Source: Streptomyces cacaoi
GTDB lineage: Bacteria; Actinomycetota; Actinomycetes; Streptomycetales; Streptomycetaceae
DNA: 64,000 nt
Assembly: GCF_006539165.1 (NCBI RefSeq)
Contig: NZ_BJMM01000007.1
Location: 1-64,000, forward strand
Reading direction: 5' to 3'
Of the stretch, positions 25,244 to 32,722 are shown one piece after another. The notes beneath the pieces are model-generated. The model had not been told where the DNA came from. It saw only the letters and a list, made by a program, of their open reading frames with translations, and ran no database searches. Position 1 is the first letter of the stretch, and every line of letters begins with the position of its first letter. A program made the translations under genes and the position numbers.

Positions 25244-26080
25244 TCAGAGCGCGTGGCCGCCGGCGACCTGGAGCACCTGGCCGGTGATCCAGGCAGCCCG
25301 GTCGGAGGCGAGGAAGACGACCGCGTCCGCGATGTCCTCGGGCGTCCCGACCCGGCGCAGCGGAATGCCGGGCAGCACCCGCTCGACGAGGTCGTCCGGC
25401 ATGACCCCGGTCTGCACCGGCCCCGGCGCGACGGCGTTGACGCGGATGCCCCGCGGCCCCAGGTCGAGCGCGGCGCCCCGGGTGAAGCCCTCCAGCGCGG
25501 CCTTCGAGGTGCCGTAGGCGGACTGCCCGGGGAAGGCCCGCGCCGCATCGGTCGAGATGTTGACCACGGCCGCCGGTCCGCCCGCGCGGGCGAGCGCGGC
25601 CGTGAGCAGAGCGGGCGCGAAGGCGTTGACGCGGTAGGTGCGCTCCAGCGTGCCGAAGGTCAACTCGTCCACCGCGTCGGGAAGTTCGCAGTGCGCCGCG
25701 TTGTTCACCAGCACGTCGACGGGGCCGAGCCGGGCGGTGACGGCGTCGAGCAGTTCCCCGGCGGCGCCGGCCACGGCGAGATCGGCGGGGAAGGCCGCGG
25801 CATCGGCCGCGCCGTCCGCCCGCAGCCCGCGCACGGCCTGCTCGGCCCGCCCGGCGTCCGCCGTGACGTGCTCGTACGACACCCCGGCAGGCACACCGCC
25901 GTCGCCGCCGTCCCCGCCGCCGCTGTCCCGCGCGCCACCGCCGTCCGCCCCGTCGCCGCCCGGGAACCAGTGCACGCCCACCCGCGCGCCGAGCCGGGCG
26001 AAGGCCCGTGCCGTCGCCTCGCCGATGCCGTGCACGGCGCCGGTCACGAGGACCGTCCGGCCCTCCAGTCCTGTCCGCAT
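25244..26080 (-). CDS. Short-chain dehydrogenase/reductase with Gly/Asp-rich insert
   Basis: A 278-residue SDR, longer than the usual ~250. The cofactor loop TGAVHGIG is at residues 14-21, NNAAH follows beta-4, the catalytic Ser is in VNISTDAA, and Tyr/Lys are in AYGTSKAA. The extra length is a low-complexity block of Gly, Asp and Ala at about residues 42-68, inserted right after the second strand where NADP specificity is set. It is convergent with the TetR-linked exporter. The substrate is unknown. Confidence 0.9.
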   Translation of the reverse strand: MRTGLEGRTVLVTGAVHGIGEATARAFARLGARVGVHWFPGGDGADGGGARDSGGGDGGDGGVPAGVSYEHVTADAGRAEQAVRGLRADGAADAAAFPADLAVAGAAGELLDAVTARLGPVDVLVNNAAHCELPDAVDELTFGTLERTYRVNAFAPALLTAALARAGGPAAVVNISTDAARAFPGQSAYGTSKAALEGFTRGAALDLGPRGIRVNAVAPGPVQTGVMPDDLVERVLPGIPLRRVGTPEDIADAVVFLASDRAAWITGQVLQVAGGHAL

Positions 26081-26262
26081 CGCAGCAGCCTGGCATCCGA
26101 CCGCACCCCGCTCCACCCCTTTCCGGGGCGGCACCGGCCCGCAGCGCCGTTGCGCCATCCGGCCCGCCGGCGTGCCCGGCGCACGGCGCGGCCCGTTAGC
26201 CGGGGACGGGCACAGCCCGCGGACGACCGACCACGGCACGGCAGACGGACGGCGGCACGGCA

Positions 26263-26889
26263 ATGGGACAGATCGGGAAATTCGAGCGGGCCATGGAGCG
26301 CTGGACGGCCCGGGTGTGGGAGGCGGTGCGCGGGCCGCGCCCCCCGCGCCTGGAAGTGGTGGACGTGCTGCGCAAGGAGTGCGACGACAAGGCCATGATC
26401 CTGGGCCACGCGCGGGCCATGGTGCCCAACCACTTCACCATCGAACTGCCGCCCGAGAGCCACGCCCTGCTCGCCCCGCACCAGGACACGCTCGGCCTCC
26501 AACTGGCCACGCTGATCCGCCGGTACGCCGCCGAGCGCCGCTACGTCTTCGCCGGACCCGTCGTCGTCCGGCTCGCCCGGCACCCCGAGGCGGTGCCCCG
26601 CTACCGGGTACGCAGCGCCGTCCGCGCCGCCGTCCGCGTCCCGGCCGCCGGCCGGGACGACCGCACCCAGCTGCTGCCCCTGCCGACGGAACCGCCCTGC
26701 CCGCCCCCGGCGGCCGGACCACCGCCACCGCCCCGGCCGCCCGGTACACGCCGGCCGCCCCATCCGCCATTCCCGCCAATCCCCGCCGTCCCGTCCGAAT
26801 CGCCGGTCGGGCTCACGCCGGACGGCGCGCCCCGGGCCGATATTGGGCCTGGATTGCCTTCGCGAGAAACGGAGACCCGTCAGTGGTGA
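26263..26889 (+). CDS. DUF3662 (FhaA N-terminal) protein lacking an FHA domain
   Basis: A 208-residue protein. Residues 1-125 match the N-terminal domain of actinobacterial FhaA: FERAMERWTARVWEAV, LRKECDDKAMILGHARAMVPNHF and RYVFAGPVVVRL. In FhaA this domain is joined to a phosphothreonine-binding FHA domain and linked to cell-wall signalling by PknA/PknB. Here it is followed only by a Pro-rich tail. The gene end overlaps the next start by 7 bases. Confidence 0.85.
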   Translation: MGQIGKFERAMERWTARVWEAVRGPRPPRLEVVDVLRKECDDKAMILGHARAMVPNHFTIELPPESHALLAPHQDTLGLQLATLIRRYAAERRYVFAGPVVVRLARHPEAVPRYRVRSAVRAAVRVPAAGRDDRTQLLPLPTEPPCPPPAAGPPPPPRPPGTRRPPHPPFPPIPAVPSESPVGLTPDGAPRADIGPGLPSRETETRQW

Positions 26890-27248
26890 CAGAGATGGCG
26901 AACGGAGACATGGAAGTGTCGATGCAGCTCAGCGACTGCGTCGACGAGGACGTCGAGGCGGTCTTCGGGATGATCGGCGCCGTCTACCCCTCGGACTGGG
27001 AGACCGGAGCCACCCGGCAGGGCCACAGGGAGGTCTGTGTATGGACGACGCAGTTCGACATGGCCCCGGACAGTCCGCCCGCGCAGCCGGTGGAGCTGGC
27101 CCAGGACGTGGCCGCCGAGTTGCAGGGCGCGCCGCGCGCCGTGCGGAAGCTCCAGGCCGTGCTCGGTGACGCCTTCCACGTCAGCGAGGAGATGGTCGTC
27201 GCCGGGGACCAGGAACTCCAGGTCCAGCTCCGCCTCCGCAACCGCTGA
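26883..27248 (+). CDS. Conserved hypothetical, 121 residues
   Basis: I do not recognise this acidic soluble protein, which has alternating strands and helices (SMQLSDCVDEDVEAVFGMIG ... VCVWTTQFDMAP). GTG at 26883 lies 8 bases after GGAG, inside the end of the DUF3662 gene; an ATG at 26895 is a possible later start. The 7-base overlap argues for co-translation with DUF3662 and a linked role (inference). Confidence 0.7.
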   Translation: MVTEMANGDMEVSMQLSDCVDEDVEAVFGMIGAVYPSDWETGATRQGHREVCVWTTQFDMAPDSPPAQPVELAQDVAAELQGAPRAVRKLQAVLGDAFHVSEEMVVAGDQELQVQLRLRNR

Positions 27249-27458
27249 CACCCCGGCCGCACCGCCCGGCCCCGGCACCGCAGCCGGCCTCCGCACACCC
27301 GCACTCCCCCACTCCCCCACGACGGACCGCCCACCGCCCACCGCACCCAGCTCCCGGCCCGCAGCGCGCCGCGGGCCCGACCGCCGCACCGCGGACCGCG
27401 GGCCGCGGGCCGCAGGCCGCCAGGGGCAGCGGGCAGGGAACCGGCAGAAGGGGGCACA

Positions 27459-27493
27459 GAAGGGGGCACAGCCACCGCGGCTGTGCCCCCTTC
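27459..27493. terminator. Bidirectional hairpin terminator
   Basis: GAAGGGGGCACAGCC pairs perfectly with GGCTGTGCCCCCTTC (15 bases, 5-base loop), 17 bases from the stop of the surface-protein gene and between convergent genes. The left arm is preceded by a partial direct copy. Confidence 0.8.
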
Positions 27494-27509
27494 CCGCTGT
27501 CCGCCCGGG

Positions 27510-29345
27510 CTACTTACCGCCCTTGCCCGGCTCGCCGCGCTGGTTGCCGAGCGGCACCGTGACACCGGTGCGCGCGTTGCCCGCCGTCACCTGGTAGGGC
27601 CCGGTCACCGCCGGATCGGGCAGCTGGTAGCCCTCGGGGACGGCCGTCTCCCGCAGGTAGTAGGTGCCCAGCGGCAGCCTCCCGAAGGTGCAGCGCCCCG
27701 CCTCGTCCGTGGAGCAGCCGGGACCGGTCCGCTCGTCGGGGCTCACGCCGCCGGTCTGCAACCCCGGCCTTCCGTTCGTCTCCCGCCACAGCTCGAAGAC
27801 GGCGCCGGCGAGCGGCTGCCCGTCGGCGTCGTCCGTCTTGGCGACGGTGAGCTTCCCGATGGTCTCCCGCCCCTTCTTGTTCGACGCCGTCACGGTGACG
27901 CCCTCGTCGAGGTCGGCGTCGCTGAGCGTGACCGGCCCGAGGACCGGCCGGGCGGGCAGCTCGTAGCCGTCCGGTGCCTTGGTCTCGCGCCAGTAGTAGG
28001 TGCCCGGCTCCACCCGGGCCGTGCAGTCGCCGGCGGAGTCGGTGGTGCACGGCGGGGAGACGAGCGTGTCGGGCTCGCCGCCGGCCGTCTGGAGGCCCGG
28101 ACGCCCGTTGGACTCCTGCCACAGCTCGAACTCGGCGCCCGCCAGCGCCGCTCCGGTTTCGCTGTCCTTCTTGACGACGCGCAGCGTGCCCTGCCGGGAC
28201 CCCGGCCCGCAGTCGGGCAGGTCGCCGAGGAACGGATAGGCGTGGATCTCCTGGCCGCCGCCGCCCGAGGCGGAGGAGGTGTGGGTGAGGGATCCGGTGT
28301 CGTAGAACCGGCCGTTGACGCCGGGCACGGACACGGTCGTCTCGGACATCTGGTTCCCGATCAGCACGCTGCCCTGGAACTGGCCGGTGCCCGCCAGCCG
28401 CACGTCGGTCGCGTCGGGGAAGTTCCACAGCAGCCTGCTGCGCAGCTTGTTGAGCGGGTCGTCGTCGGTGATGCCGCCGCTGTAGGTGCTCAGCACACGG
28501 CGGTCGCCGAGCACGTTGACGAGGACGGTCGCGCCGTCGGGAATGTTCCGGAAGACGAGTCCTTCCTGGCCGCCGCTCGCCGAGGCCATGTCGAAGTCGA
28601 CGTTGAAGACCTGGAGCCGGGAGGAGCCGTCGCCGGTGAACGTCGTCTGCCCGCCCGAGTGCACGGCCGTGCCCGTGGGTTCGCGCCGGGAGCCCTCGCC
28701 CTCGGGGTGCGCGTAGCACTGGCCGGCGTCGCTCAGCTCGTCGCGCAGGTGCTCGTAGGGCGCCGCCGCGTCCGCGTCCTGGACCACGCGCCGGGCGCGG
28801 ATGTCGCCCCGCGCGGATCCGCCGTGCCGGACGACGCCGTTCTCCGCCAGCAGCCGCTGCCCGGGGGCGACGGTGAGGTCGCCCCCGGTCGTCAGCCAGT
28901 CCGAACCGGGCGGCGGGGGCACCCGCGAGCCGACACCGACCTCGCCGACGTTGTAGACCTGCCCGCCCGCGGTGTCCTTGTTCATGTCGAACGAGCCGAG
29001 CGTGACGATCTTCCCTTCGGCCTCGGCGGCCCGGCCGCGCACCCGGTAGTCGCCTCCGACGAAGACGTTGACCGCCTCGTCGTGGTGCTCGATGGCGCCG
29101 TTGTTGATCGGCGGGTAGTCGCCGTCGGGGCAGTCGCTGCCCTGGCACGGGCCCAGCCCGCCGGGCAACGGCGCCCGGGGCGCGCTCCGTTGGGCAGCTG
29201 ACGGGGTGTCGGGGTGCGCACCGTCCACGGCGTGCGCCCCGGCAGCGGGCAGCACGGCGGTGACGACGGCGCCCAGCAGGGCCGCGCCCGCGGTGGCGAG
29301 CGCGCCGCGCGGTGCTCGTCGAGCGGCGCGGAGGTGAGGTGACAT
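27510..29345 (-). CDS. Secreted choice-of-anchor-A protein with two SpaA domains, no anchor
   Basis: A 611-residue exported protein. A signal peptide (~residues 1-40, ending AGAHA) is followed by a choice-of-anchor-A domain (~55-370: [52 protein letters not shown]). Two SpaA/Cna-B-like domains follow (~390-500 and 500-600), both with FELW(Q/R)E(S/T)NGRPGLQT and a KKD or KTD Lys plus YYWRET/YYLRET Glu that could form isopeptide bonds. The protein ends in [14 protein letters not shown] with no LPXTG, membrane helix or charged tail. GGGAGG lies 8 bases before the ATG. Confidence 0.88.
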   Translation of the reverse strand: MSPHLRAARRAPRGALATAGAALLGAVVTAVLPAAGAHAVDGAHPDTPSAAQRSAPRAPLPGGLGPCQGSDCPDGDYPPINNGAIEHHDEAVNVFVGGDYRVRGRAAEAEGKIVTLGSFDMNKDTAGGQVYNVGEVGVGSRVPPPPGSDWLTTGGDLTVAPGQRLLAENGVVRHGGSARGDIRARRVVQDADAAAPYEHLRDELSDAGQCYAHPEGEGSRREPTGTAVHSGGQTTFTGDGSSRLQVFNVDFDMASASGGQEGLVFRNIPDGATVLVNVLGDRRVLSTYSGGITDDDPLNKLRSRLLWNFPDATDVRLAGTGQFQGSVLIGNQMSETTVSVPGVNGRFYDTGSLTHTSSASGGGGQEIHAYPFLGDLPDCGPGSRQGTLRVVKKDSETGAALAGAEFELWQESNGRPGLQTAGGEPDTLVSPPCTTDSAGDCTARVEPGTYYWRETKAPDGYELPARPVLGPVTLSDADLDEGVTVTASNKKGRETIGKLTVAKTDDADGQPLAGAVFELWRETNGRPGLQTGGVSPDERTGPGCSTDEAGRCTFGRLPLGTYYLRETAVPEGYQLPDPAVTGPYQVTAGNARTGVTVPLGNQRGEPGKGGK

Positions 29346-29848
29346 GGAGGGGGCCTCCCGGTGGTCGCAGCGGTACGGTCCGTCCGTCGCGCCGTACGGC
29401 CGCCACCGGCCCCGCGGCGGCCCCGCAGGACCGCGCGCCCCGTCGCGCCGCCGCCGTCCCCGCACCACCGGCCCGCACGGGCTCCGGCCCGGCCGCCGCC
29501 GCACCGGCGAGGCTGCGAGCGGGCGACCGCCGGAACGAGGGCGGGAGAGCGACGGCACGGTGCCGGATGCGGCGGTGGCGAGGTCTCCCGCGGATCCTCG
29601 ACGGGGCTCCCGCGAACCGGTGCACAAGCCGCGTGCACGACATCCAGCACGGATCGTCACACCGCCCGGGCCCCGCCCCGGCAGGCCCGCCCCCGGTGCC
29701 CCGCCGGACCACTCACCCGGCGGACCGCCCGCAGCGCCCGCCGTGCCCCCGACGCCCGCAGCGCCCACCAGGGCCCGCAGCGCCGCGCGCTCCCCGCTCC
29801 GCACGCCCTGCCTCACGCCCCGGGCTCACGTCGCCCCGCGCCCCGGGC
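29346..29848. other. 503-base gap, promoter region of surface protein
   Basis: Between two minus-strand genes. It contains GTGCAC twice, 7 bases apart, near 29620-29640, and TACGG-rich short repeats near 29375-29400. The surface-protein promoter should lie here. No RNA gene or conserved frame is apparent. Confidence 0.4.
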
Positions 29849-30619
29849 TCACGTCCCGGGCTTGCGGCCCCACACGTACACGTGGTCCCCCAGCCGAAGC
29901 CGCTCCCACAGCTCCCGCGCGTCCTTGAGCTTGAGATTGACGCACCCGGCCGAGCCGCCGCCGTCGTACAGGCTGTCGTGCCGCCCGTGGATCGCCTGGC
30001 CGCGGTCGAAGTACTGGGCGTAGGGCATGGGCGCGTTGTCGTAGATCTGCGAGCGGTCGTCCCGCACCCGCCGCACGACGCGGTGCATACCGGGGCGGGT
30101 CTCCTGCCCGTACCGGCCCGTCCGCATCGGGACGGGCCCGAAGTCGGTCCGGCTGCCCGTCTGCACCCACAGCAGCTGGCGCTTCTGGTCGACGCAGACG
30201 ACCTTGTACGAGCGCTCGGGGCACGCGCCGTCCGCGTTCGGCTTCCCGCCGGTCTGCTCGATCTGCACCTGCCGGTACGTCTCCAACCCCGCGTAGCCGT
30301 CCTGCCGTTCGAGCTGATGGGCGCGCTGGAACCGCCGGATCGCCACACAGTCCTCGGTGGACTGACGCCCGTCGGGCAGCCGCTTGAGGAACGCCTCGAC
30401 CTGCCGCTGGTACGGCCCCGTCCCGGCGGTGCACGGCTTCTCCCGCTCCGCCGCCCGCCGCCCGCCGTCCGGCCCGCCGGGCGGCGCCGCCTGCACGGGC
30501 GCCGCCGGCAGACCCGCGCACACCGCGCCCACGAGCAGCACGGCGCCGGCCCCGGCACCCGGGCGGCGGCCACGGACACGCACCCGGCGGCTCCCGCACG
30601 GGGAGAGCTTCGTTCTCAT
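29849..30619 (-). CDS. Secreted L,D-transpeptidase-like protein (YkuD)
   Basis: A 256-residue exported protein. An Arg-rich n-region and hydrophobic stretch end in VQAAP (~residue 45). A peptidoglycan-binding-like segment (DCVAIRRFQRAHQLERQDGYAG) precedes the YkuD catalytic domain (~residues 135-252). Its motif is HGRHDSLYDGGGSAGCVNL, with nucleophile Cys226. The usual His of SHGC is Ala here, although the upstream His is kept. Such enzymes make 3-3 peptidoglycan crosslinks or attach proteins. The anchorless SpaA protein is the next gene downstream. Confidence 0.85.
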   Translation of the reverse strand: MRTKLSPCGSRRVRVRGRRPGAGAGAVLLVGAVCAGLPAAPVQAAPPGGPDGGRRAAEREKPCTAGTGPYQRQVEAFLKRLPDGRQSTEDCVAIRRFQRAHQLERQDGYAGLETYRQVQIEQTGGKPNADGACPERSYKVVCVDQKRQLLWVQTGSRTDFGPVPMRTGRYGQETRPGMHRVVRRVRDDRSQIYDNAPMPYAQYFDRGQAIHGRHDSLYDGGGSAGCVNLKLKDARELWERLRLGDHVYVWGRKPGT

Positions 30620-30736
30620 GCCCCCACCGTCCGCCGCGTCCCCGGCCGCCGCCGCCCGGCGAAGCCGTCCGTGTGACCGGCCGCACCGGCCGCGGGAGCT
30701 GCCGTGCGGGCGGGCGGCCGTGCCCGCGAGCGGCGG

Positions 30737-31054
30737 CTACGGCCGCTTGGGGTCGCGGCGTGCGCGCCGCTGCGGGTCGGCCCGACGGCTGCGCGGGGGC
30801 ACGGCGGGACGCTCGGCACGCGGCGTCGCGCACGTGGGGCACCAGTAGCCGAAGGTCGGGATGAAGACCCAGCCCTGTGCCTTGATGAACTCGGCGGCCT
30901 GGGCGCCGTTGTGGGTGACATGACCGATGACGTCCTCGTCCATCGGCGGCGGCGCGGTCTCGACCACCAGGTCGAAGACGGCCCGCGTGCGGCAGTCCGG
31001 GGCGTCACAGGCGAGGTAGAACCGCACCGGTCCGGGCGCTGTGCCATCCGTCAT
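30737..31054 (-). CDS. Small four-cysteine protein, possible zinc ribbon
   Basis: A 105-residue protein. CDAPDC near residue 15 and CPTC near residue 72 could bind one zinc. The middle (NGAQAAEFIKAQGWVFIPTFGYW) looks like a small alpha/beta unit, and the tail is Arg/Pro-rich. I chose ATG 31054, which has GAGGG about 9 bases upstream; an ATG at 31063 overlaps that site. Role unknown. It lies 170 bases downstream of the tRNA on the same strand. Confidence 0.7.
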   Translation of the reverse strand: MTDGTAPGPVRFYLACDAPDCRTRAVFDLVVETAPPPMDEDVIGHVTHNGAQAAEFIKAQGWVFIPTFGYWCPTCATPRAERPAVPPRSRRADPQRRARRDPKRP

Positions 31055-31225
31055 GAGACTCATCCCTCACGCATAGCACCCGGACCACCCGACCGCAGCC
31101 ACTTCGCCCGAAACATACCCGGGGGGTGAGACGGGTCCTGCCCGGTCCGGCCGACGGCCGGGGCCCGTGGGACCCCGGGGGACGCTTCCGCACGGCCGGC
31201 GGGCGGATCGGCGCCCTGGGCCGGT

Positions 31226-31310
31226 TGGTGCCCGGAGCCGGACTCGAACCGGCACGGCCCGAAGGCCAACGAGGTTTAAGCTCGTCGTGTCTGCATTCCA
31301 CCATCCGGGC
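31226..31310 (-). tRNA. bldA: tRNA-Leu, anticodon UAA (bldA)
   Basis: An 85-base minus-strand tRNA with encoded CCA. The acceptor stem GCCCGG pairs with CCGGGC, and the anticodon arm ACGAG-CTTAAAC-CTCGT puts TAA at the anticodon. A long variable arm (TGGCCTTCGGGCCG) and T-arm GCCGGTTCGAGTCCGGC fit class II tRNA-Leu. It is the sole reader of UUA. In Streptomyces this tRNA is bldA, whose loss blocks aerial growth and antibiotic formation (established). Confidence 0.96.
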
Positions 31311-31371
31311 ACCGGCTCCTGGACCGCCGCGAGCACCCCTGCGGGCGCACGCGGGCCCCTCCCCAGGGCGC

Positions 31372-31399
31372 GGGGATGAGCCTATCCAGGGTCATCCCC
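31372..31399. promoter_or_regulatory. 8-base inverted repeat around a candidate bldA promoter
   Basis: GGGGATGA and TCATCCCC are perfect inverted copies with a 12-base spacer. On the minus strand the spacer and right arm contain GGATAGGCTC, where TAGGCT could be a -10 box about 70 bases before the tRNA 5' end. This could be an operator over the bldA promoter or a leader hairpin. Confidence 0.45.
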
Positions 31400-31815
31400 C
31401 GAACAGCGGATCGACAGACCGATGTTGTCTTATTTTATTGGCGACTGACGGCGCATCAGCACGCCGGTTGCCACTTCGGAGCGCCCGGCATCGGGCGCCC
31501 GGCTCGTCCAGGAATGACGGAAACTCGCCGGTCGCTCATCCGTTCCCGGCGCGCGTACGGACGACGGGCGCCCGGCCCGCCCGCCCGGCCGCCCCTCACC
31601 ACCCCGGCCGCCGGCCCGACCGGCCCGGCAGCCACGGCGTCGGCCCGAGAGGTCAGGGTCCGCAGTCATACCCAAGGAGGACCGGGGCACGGCGGCGTAC
31701 CTCCGAAGGCTCCCCCGGAAACCGGAGCGGGGGCTGATCCCGGTGGCGGAGCGAGCCGGAACGATGGAGGCATCGAAGAAGTTCCGTCCGCCACCGTCCC
31801 GAGGAGCACCGCGCC
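31400..31815. other. Gene-free gap with an AT-rich pocket
   Basis: TTGTCTTATTTTATTGG near 31425-31442 is by far the most AT-rich stretch in the area. CGCCCGGCATCGGGCG near 31483 can fold into a hairpin. The gap separates divergent bldA and the ABC exporter and should hold promoters for both. The minus-strand frame across it has no conserved sequence. Confidence 0.4.
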
Positions 31816-32634
31816 GTGACGACCAGCACCCGACCCCACAACCCCGCGGGAGCCCCGTACCAGGGCATGCCCGCCGCAGCGCACGGAGGCGTCGGCGTCG
31901 CGGCGGCCCGGGCGACCGACCTCTCCAAGGTGTACGGACAGGGCGAGACCCAGGTGGTCGCCCTGGACCGCATCAACGTCGAGTTCATGCAGGCCGAGTT
32001 CACCGCGATCATGGGCCCCTCGGGCTCCGGCAAGTCGACGCTGATGCACTGCATGGCCGGGCTCGACTCGATCTCCAGCGGCAGCGCGCGGATCGGCGAC
32101 ACCGAGCTGACGGACCTGAAGGACAAGAAGCTCACCAAGCTGCGCCGGGACCGCGTCGGCTTCATCTTCCAGGCGTTCAACCTGCTGCCCACGCTGAACG
32201 CCCTGGAGAACATCACCCTGCCCATGGACATAGCGGGCCGGAAGCCGGACCGGGCCTGGATGGACAAGGTCATCCACACCGTCGGCCTGGCCGACCGGCT
32301 CAAGCACCGGCCCAACCAGCTCTCCGGCGGCCAGCAGCAGCGCGTGGCCGTCGCCCGGGCGCTCGCCGCCAAGCCCGAGATCATCTTCGGGGACGAGCCG
32401 ACCGGCAACCTCGACTCGCGCTCCGGCGCCGAGGTCCTCGGCTTCCTGCGCAACTCGGTGCGCGAGCTGGGCCAGACCGTCGTCATGGTGACGCACGACC
32501 CGGTGGCCGCCGCCTACGCCGACCGCGTCGTCTTCCTCGCCGACGGGCGGATCGTCGACGACCTGCGGAACCCGACGGCCGACGCCGTGCTGGAGCGGAT
32601 GAAGGCGTTCGACGCCCGGGCCCGCACGAGCTGA
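31816..32634 (+). CDS. ABC exporter ATPase (MacB/LolD type)
   Basis: A 272-residue ATP-binding subunit. Walker A is GPSGSGKST near residue 75, the Q-loop is FIFQAFNLLP, the signature is LSGGQQQRVAVARAL, Walker B is IIFGDEPTGNLD and the switch His is in VMVTHD. A 35-residue lead precedes the domain. GTG start with GAGGAG upstream. It pairs with the FtsX-type permease 88 bases downstream to form a mechanotransmission-type exporter for peptides, lipids or drugs. Confidence 0.93.
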   Translation: MTTSTRPHNPAGAPYQGMPAAAHGGVGVAAARATDLSKVYGQGETQVVALDRINVEFMQAEFTAIMGPSGSGKSTLMHCMAGLDSISSGSARIGDTELTDLKDKKLTKLRRDRVGFIFQAFNLLPTLNALENITLPMDIAGRKPDRAWMDKVIHTVGLADRLKHRPNQLSGGQQQRVAVARALAAKPEIIFGDEPTGNLDSRSGAEVLGFLRNSVRELGQTVVMVTHDPVAAAYADRVVFLADGRIVDDLRNPTADAVLERMKAFDARARTS

Positions 32635-32722
32635 ACCGCACCCGGGCCCGGCCGCGCGCGGACTGCGCCGGCGCACGCCCCACCGCCCACCGGACTTCCC
32701 AGGATTCTCCAGGACACCCCAC

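Noticed and set aside
31430-31690. 86-residue Arg-rich frame between bldA and the ABC exporter
   Set aside because: No ribosome site or conserved motif; it spans the AT-rich promoter pocket.
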